A model generated the notes under the pieces. The model did not search any database and was not told the origin of the DNA. It saw only the letters and a program-made list of their open reading frames with translations. From Luteimonas padinae (GTDB taxonomy: Bacteria > Pseudomonadota > Gammaproteobacteria > Xanthomonadales > Xanthomonadaceae): a stretch of DNA of 64,000 bases. Shown piece by piece: positions 59,725 through 64,000 of this stretch. The number at the start of each line of letters is the position of its first letter. The stretch's first letter is position 1. The stretch spans positions 1 through 64,000 of the forward strand of contig NZ_BMZT01000006.1 in NCBI RefSeq assembly GCF_014652935.1, in the 5' to 3' direction. The translations under genes and the position numbers were made by a program.

Positions 59725-60680
59725 ACGCGGCGATCACCGCCCGGGAGCTCTTCGAGCAGCTGCGCGGACGCCTCGGGCTGCGCTGGATCGCCGGACAGGC
59801 GGGCGCCTCGCGCCAGCTCGAAGCCGTCGACACCGTCGCCCGCCGCCCCTCGCTGGCCGGCTACCTCAACATCATCTATCCCAACAAGGTGCAGATCCTC
59901 GGCACCGAGGAACTCGCCTGGCTGGACGGCCTGGAGCCGCGGCAGCGCTGGGAGACGCTGGAGAAGATCCTGCAGTTCGGGCCGCTGGCGCTTGTGGTCA
60001 GCAAGGGCCAGCCCTGCCCCGAGGACCTGATCGAGATGGCGGAGGAATCCGGCATCGCCCTGTGGTCGTCGCCACGCCGCGGCCACGAGCTCTACAACGT
60101 GTTGCAGTACCACCTCGCCGGCGCGCTGGCGCGGCGGACCACGCTGCACGGGGTGTTCATGGAGATCTACTCCATCGGCGTGCTGATCACCGGCGAATCC
60201 GGCACCGGCAAGAGCGAGCTCGCGCTGGAGCTGGTCACCCGCGGCCACCGCCTGGTCGCCGACGATGCCCCCGAGTTCGCGCAGATCGCGCCCGACGTGC
60301 TCGACGGCACCTGCCCGGAGCTGCTGCAGGACCTGCTCGAGCTGCGCGGCCTGGGCGTGCTCAACATCCGCGAGATGTTCGGCGACACCGCGGTGAAACG
60401 GAACAAGTACCTGCGCCTGATCGTGCACCTGGCGCGCCCCGAGGACAGCCGCGAGTCGCGCGATGCCAGCGGCATGGTGCGGCTCACCGGCGACCTCGGC
60501 TCGCGCCGCGTACTCGATCTGGACGTGCCGATGATCACCCTGCCGGTGATGCCCGGCCGCAACCTCGCGGTGCTGACCGAAGCCGCGACCCGCGTGCACA
60601 TGCTGCGCGCCAAGGGCGTCGATCCGGCCGCCGCCTTCCTCGCCCGCCACTCGCACTTCCTCGAACGGGGCACGCCATGA
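59721..60680 (+). CDS. hprK: HprK, HPr kinase/phosphorylase
   Basis: A 319-residue bifunctional kinase/phosphorylase of HPr Ser46. The Walker A is [14 protein letters not shown] (about 157-170), preceded by IMGVFMEI-like [14 protein letters not shown]; the HPrK/P signature [17 protein letters not shown] and [15 protein letters not shown] follow. Gram-negative HprK with PtsN, RapZ and HPr forms a regulatory set. Length about 310 is normal. Confidence 0.95.
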   Translation: MNAAITARELFEQLRGRLGLRWIAGQAGASRQLEAVDTVARRPSLAGYLNIIYPNKVQILGTEELAWLDGLEPRQRWETLEKILQFGPLALVVSKGQPCPEDLIEMAEESGIALWSSPRRGHELYNVLQYHLAGALARRTTLHGVFMEIYSIGVLITGESGTGKSELALELVTRGHRLVADDAPEFAQIAPDVLDGTCPELLQDLLELRGLGVLNIREMFGDTAVKRNKYLRLIVHLARPEDSRESRDASGMVRLTGDLGSRRVLDLDVPMITLPVMPGRNLAVLTEAATRVHMLRAKGVDPAAAFLARHSHFLERGTP

Positions 60681-61567
60681 ACACGACCGGCAACGGCGGC
60701 ACCGGCAACGCGCTGGTCATCGTCAGCGGCATGTCGGGCAGCGGCAAGACCGTCGCGCTCAACACCTTCGAAGACCTCGACTTCTACTGCGTCGACAACC
60801 TGCCGGCGGAGCTGCTGCCCGAATTCGTGCGCAGCGCCACCCATCCCGAACGCGCGTCGCAGAAGCTCGCCGTCGGGATCGACGTGCGCAGCCGCGGCGA
60901 CCTCGCGAACCTGCCCGAGTGGCTGTCGGCGGTGGGCGCGCTGGGCTTCGACCCGAAGCTGGTGTTCTTCGACACCGCCGACAACGTCCTGCTCAAGCGC
61001 TATGCCGACACCCGGCGCCGGCACCCGCTGACGCGCCTGGGCCTGGCGCTCTCGGACGCCATCGCGCTGGAACGCCAGGTGCTGCGCCCGCTGCGGCAGC
61101 TGGCCGACGTCACCATCGACACCAGCGACCTCAACGTCCACCAGCTGCGCCATCGCGTGCTGACCGAGCTCGGGCTGGCGATGGACTCGTCGCTGTCGCT
61201 GCTGTTCGAGTCCTTCGCCTACCGCCGCGGGCTGCCGCCGGACGCGGACTTCGTGTTCGACGCCCGCGCCCTGCCCAATCCGCACTGGGATCCGCGCCTG
61301 CGCCCGCTGTCGGGCCGCGACGGGCCGGTGCGCGAGTACTTCGAGGCGCCGGAACAGGCCGACGTCGCCGCGTTCCTGGGCCAGGTCAACGCCTTCCTCG
61401 ACGCCTGGCTGCCGCGCATGGACTCGTCCACGCGCAGCTACGTGACCGTAGCCTTCGGCTGCACCGGCGGCCGCCACCGCTCGGTCTACCTGGCCGAGGC
61501 CGCCGCGGAACACGCCCGCAGCCGCGGCTGGAGCGAAGTCGCCACGCACCACCGCGAACTCGACTGA
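60677..61567 (+). CDS. rapZ: RapZ, RNase adapter protein
   Basis: A 296-residue nucleotide-binding protein that in E. coli directs RNase E to the GlmZ sRNA, controlling glucosamine-6-phosphate synthesis. Walker [53 protein letters not shown], and the C-terminal [17 protein letters not shown] are the family. ATG overlaps the hprK stop. Followed by an EIIA gene. Confidence 0.95.
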   Translation: MNTTGNGGTGNALVIVSGMSGSGKTVALNTFEDLDFYCVDNLPAELLPEFVRSATHPERASQKLAVGIDVRSRGDLANLPEWLSAVGALGFDPKLVFFDTADNVLLKRYADTRRRHPLTRLGLALSDAIALERQVLRPLRQLADVTIDTSDLNVHQLRHRVLTELGLAMDSSLSLLFESFAYRRGLPPDADFVFDARALPNPHWDPRLRPLSGRDGPVREYFEAPEQADVAAFLGQVNAFLDAWLPRMDSSTRSYVTVAFGCTGGRHRSVYLAEAAAEHARSRGWSEVATHHRELD

Positions 61568-61638
61568 ATCCGCCGACGCCGGCCGCAACGCGCACGCGGC
61601 GCTTCCGGACCGTCATGCCGCTCTGCTAGTTTGTGCCG

Positions 61639-62031
61639 ATGGCCGTCGGAATCCTGCTCGTCACGCATCTCGGAATCGGCACTGCGCTCGCCGCGGTGGC
61701 CGGCCGGCTGCTGGGCACGCTGCCGTTGAAGGTGGAAGTGTTCGAGATGTCCTACGACGCCGACCCCGGCGCGGCCCTGCCCGCCGCCAGCGCCGCGCTG
61801 CGCCGTGCCGATGGCGGCGACGGCGTGCTGGTGCTGACCGACCTCTACGGGGCCACGCCGGCCAACCTCGCCGCGCGACTGGCGCAGCTGGGCACGCCGG
61901 TCCGGCGCGTGTCCGCGCTCAGCCTGCCGATGCTGCTGCGGGTCCTGAACTATCCCGAGCTTCCGCTCGACGCGCTGCCCGCGGTGGCGGCGGCCGGCGC
62001 GCGGAACGGAGTGCTGCACGATGACGCATGA
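61639..62031 (+). CDS. PTS mannose-type EIIA component
   Basis: A 130-residue EIIA of the mannose/fructose-sorbose family. The active His12 is in GILLVTHLGIGTALAA; VLTDLYGATPANLAARLA is the dimer/loop segment. No EIIB/IIC/IID of this family is in the window, so it is probably a regulatory EIIA. ATG 61639 lies seven bases after TAGTTT, a possible -10; GTG 61633 is an alternative start. Confidence 0.88.
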   Translation: MAVGILLVTHLGIGTALAAVAGRLLGTLPLKVEVFEMSYDADPGAALPAASAALRRADGGDGVLVLTDLYGATPANLAARLAQLGTPVRRVSALSLPMLLRVLNYPELPLDALPAVAAAGARNGVLHDDA

Positions 62032-62043
62032 GGTGGGCCGGCC

Positions 62044-62313
62044 ATGATCGAACGCGAACTGCTCGTGTCCAACCGGCTCGGCCTGCACGCGCGCGCCACC
62101 GCGAAGCTGGTGCAGCTGCTGTCGGGCTATGACGTCAACGCGACCCTGACCGCCAAGGGCCGCGAGATCAACGCCAAGAGCATCATGGGGGTGATGCTGC
62201 TCGCGGCCGGGCACGGCACCGCGGTGACCCTGCGGGTCGAAGGCGGCGACGAGGCCGCCGCCGCCGACGCCGTCTGCGCCCTGTTCGAGCGGCGATTCGA
62301 CGAGGACAGCTGA
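62044..62313 (+). CDS. ptsH: HPr (NPr-like) phosphocarrier
   Basis: An 89-residue HPr. His15 of RLGLHARATAKLV receives phosphate from EI; Ser46 of NAKSIMGVMLLA is the HprK target. Length equals family. In this gene order it serves the PTS-Ntr type. The stop overlaps the EI start (TGATG), so the two are coupled. Confidence 0.96.
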   Translation: MIERELLVSNRLGLHARATAKLVQLLSGYDVNATLTAKGREINAKSIMGVMLLAAGHGTAVTLRVEGGDEAAAADAVCALFERRFDEDS

Positions 62314-64000
62314 TGCGCCGGCTGTACCCCGGCCACGGCGCATCGCGGGGCAACGCCCTGGGCCGAGCGCGCGTGCGCCAGCCGCATGCGCTGGAAGTCG
62401 CCGAGGAGCGCATCGCGCCACACCAGGCCGCGGCCGAGGTCGCGCGCCTGCACGAGGCCATCGACACGGTGCGGGCCGAGCTGCGCGACCTGCGTTCGCG
62501 CCTGCACGGCGCGCTGGCGCACGAGGTCGGCGAGTTCCTCGACCTGCACGCGCTGCTGCTCGACGATCCGGAGCTGCTGCAGGGCCTGGATGGTCTGATC
62601 GCCAACGAGCTGCACGGCGCCGACTTCGCGCTGCGCGTGCAGCGCGACCGCCTGGCCGCGGTGTTCGAAAGCATGGACGACCCCTACTTTCGCAGCCGCG
62701 TGGAGGACATCGACCACGTCATCGGCCGCATCCACTCGGCGCTGCACCGGCACGACGCGCAGGTCACCGGCGTCGCCGGCGAGATCCTGGTGGCCGACAG
62801 CCTGGCGCCGTCCGAGATCGCGCGCCTGCACACGCGCGGCGTGCTCGGCATCGTCACCGCGGGCGGCAGCATGCTCTCGCACACCGCGATCCTGGCGCGC
62901 AGCCTGCACCTGCCGCTGGTGGTGGGCTCGCCGCAGGCGCTGACGCAGGTCAACGACGGCGACGTGCTGATGATCGACGGCGCCACCGGGCTGGTGATCG
63001 TCGATCCGGACGCCGACGACCTGCGCGCCCACCGCGAGCGCGTGCGCGAGGGCAAGCGCGAGCGCCGCCAGCTGCACCGGCTGCGCCGCGAGCCGTCGCG
63101 CACCGTCGACGGCGTCGACATCCGGCTCTATGCCAACGCCGAGACCCGCGAGGACGTCGCCGAGGCGCACGCGCTGGGTGCGGCGGGCGTGGGCCTGTAC
63201 CGCACCGAGTTCCTGTTCCTGCAGCGCGACGAACTGCCGTCCGAGGAGGAACAGTTCGTCGCCTATCGCGACCTCGTGCTCGGCATGACCGGGCGCATCG
63301 CCACCATCCGCACCCTCGACATCGGCGCCGACAAGGCCGACGGCAGCGGCCTGGCCCTGCCATACGAACCCAATCCAGCGCTGGGCGTGCGCGGCGTGCG
63401 CCTGGCGCTGCGCCGGCGCGAGGTGTTCACCAGCCAGCTGCGCGCGATCCTGCGGGCCTCGGGCTACGGGCCGATCCGCATCCTGCTGCCGATGGTGGCG
63501 CGCCGCGAGGAACTGCTGGCGGCGCGGCGCCTGGTGCGCACCGTCGCCACCCGCCTGCGCCGCGAAGGCCACGCGGTCGCCGACGGCATCCCGCTGGGCG
63601 CGATGATCGAGGTCCCGGCCGCGGCGATCGCATTGCCTGCGATCATCGACCTGGTCGACTTCGTCTCCATCGGCACCAACGACCTGGTGCAGTACCTGCT
63701 CGCCGCCGACCGCGGCAACGACGCCCTGGCCGATCTGCACAGCCCGCTGCACCCGGCCGTGCTGCAGCTGCTGCACCAGGTGATCACGACGGCACGCACG
63801 CACGGCCGGCCCGCCGCGGTCTGCGGGGAAATGGCCGGCGATGCGCTGTTCACGCCGCTGCTGCTGGCGCTGGGGCTGGAGGAGTTCAGCCTGCATCCCG
63901 GCAACCTGCTCGAAGTGCGCCGTGCGATCCGCGCGCAGGAGCTTGCTGCATTGCGCACGGCCGCACCGGCGCTGCTGCGCGCGCGCGACCAGGCCGGCAT
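62313..64000 (+). CDS. ptsI: PtsI, PEP-protein phosphotransferase (enzyme I), 3' end cut by the window
   Basis: The reading frame opens at ATG 62313 and is unbroken to the window edge (562 codons), so the stop is outside. Enzyme I takes phosphate from [18 protein letters not shown] is the EI start, GGSMLSHTAILARSL carries the phospho-His190, and YRTEFLFLQR, GTNDLVQYLLAADRGN and CGEMAGD (Cys504) form the C-terminal PEP-binding barrel. No GAF domain precedes, so it is PtsI-like rather than PtsP. Confidence 0.95.
   Translation, partial: MRRLYPGHGASRGNALGRARVRQPHALEVAEERIAPHQAAAEVARLHEAIDTVRAELRDLRSRLHGALAHEVGEFLDLHALLLDDPELLQGLDGLIANELHGADFALRVQRDRLAAVFESMDDPYFRSRVEDIDHVIGRIHSALHRHDAQVTGVAGEILVADSLAPSEIARLHTRGVLGIVTAGGSMLSHTAILARSLHLPLVVGSPQALTQVNDGDVLMIDGATGLVIVDPDADDLRAHRERVREGKRERRQLHRLRREPSRTVDGVDIRLYANAETREDVAEAHALGAAGVGLYRTEFLFLQRDELPSEEEQFVAYRDLVLGMTGRIATIRTLDIGADKADGSGLALPYEPNPALGVRGVRLALRRREVFTSQLRAILRASGYGPIRILLPMVARREELLAARRLVRTVATRLRREGHAVADGIPLGAMIEVPAAAIALPAIIDLVDFVSIGTNDLVQYLLAADRGNDALADLHSPLHPAVLQLLHQVITTARTHGRPAAVCGEMAGDALFTPLLLALGLEEFSLHPGNLLEVRRAIRAQELAALRTAAPALLRARDQAG

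Overview
The window reads as chromosomal DNA of a high-GC gammaproteobacterium of the Xanthomonadaceae (Lysobacter, Luteimonas or Stenotrophomonas-like). This rests on the very GC-rich codon use, Xanthomonas-type gene neighbourhoods (sufBCDS with GNAT and Rieske genes; purMN; kdsD-kdsC-lptCAB-rpoN-hpf-ptsN-hprK-rapZ-EIIA-HPr-EI), a XanB-type GDP-mannose enzyme, a fused CysNC, and short repeats of the type TGTAGGAGCNGCTNNAGC. Species assignment is inference. About 71 protein genes fill the window and no gap exceeds 300 bases. I saw no rRNA, tRNA, CRISPR array, phage or insertion sequence.

Layout. 1-9.3 kb: amidohydrolase, glycine-zipper protein, OsmC, an EF-G paralogue, an HU protein with a histone-H1-like tail, DUF533, M23 peptidase, membrane protein, lipoprotein, a beta-barrel gene relic and a SET-domain methyltransferase. 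9.5-15.8 kb: the Rrf2-controlled suf operon with a trailing acetyltransferase and Rieske ferredoxin. 16.0-23.4 kb: a TonB receptor and a PepSY/DUF2271/DUF4198/ApbE/flavodoxin-reductase operon, each behind its own Fur-box-like palindrome. 23.4-26.6 kb: HutD-like, ComEA-like, M20 peptidase, GlsB. 26.7-33.9 kb: cysNC-cysD-xanB (minus strand), divergent from amgK-murU-histidine phosphatase. 34-39.1 kb: aqpZ, a frameshifted pirin, rlmKL, a hydrolase and an AmpD-like amidase. 39.2-48 kb: tesB, a membrane-fused ECF sigma factor, EF-hand protein, bpt, phosphohydrolase-like lipoprotein, VanY-like peptidase, rnk, hda. 48-53.9 kb: DUF2066, purMN, two DUF3108 proteins, murA and bolA. 54-64 kb: LPS assembly genes, rpoN and the nitrogen-type regulatory PTS, ending inside ptsI.

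How the genes work together. The most interesting block is 15.8-23.4 kb. A TonB receptor would bring a ferric chelate through the outer membrane. A multi-histidine PepSY membrane protein, a secreted DUF2271 protein with a D-G-V-S-G-P-T motif resembling an ApbE flavin-attachment site, a secreted DUF4198 protein, an ApbE flavin transferase and a membrane-anchored NADPH-flavodoxin reductase-like protein could then form an electron chain carrying cytosolic NADPH electrons to the periplasm for iron reduction. Other coherent modules are Fe-S assembly (suf), sulfate activation (cysDNC), sugar nucleotides and MurNAc recycling (xanB, amgK, murU, AmpD-like), Kdo and LPS transport (kdsD/C, lptCAB), and the PTS-Ntr with HprK and RapZ.

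Two genes look damaged: the pirin gene (frameshift removing its metal-binding segment) and a beta-barrel relic at 8652-8820. Several other loci carry in-frame or gene-end repeats (ApbE, XanB, the SufS N-terminus, the 3' end of the flavoprotein gene).
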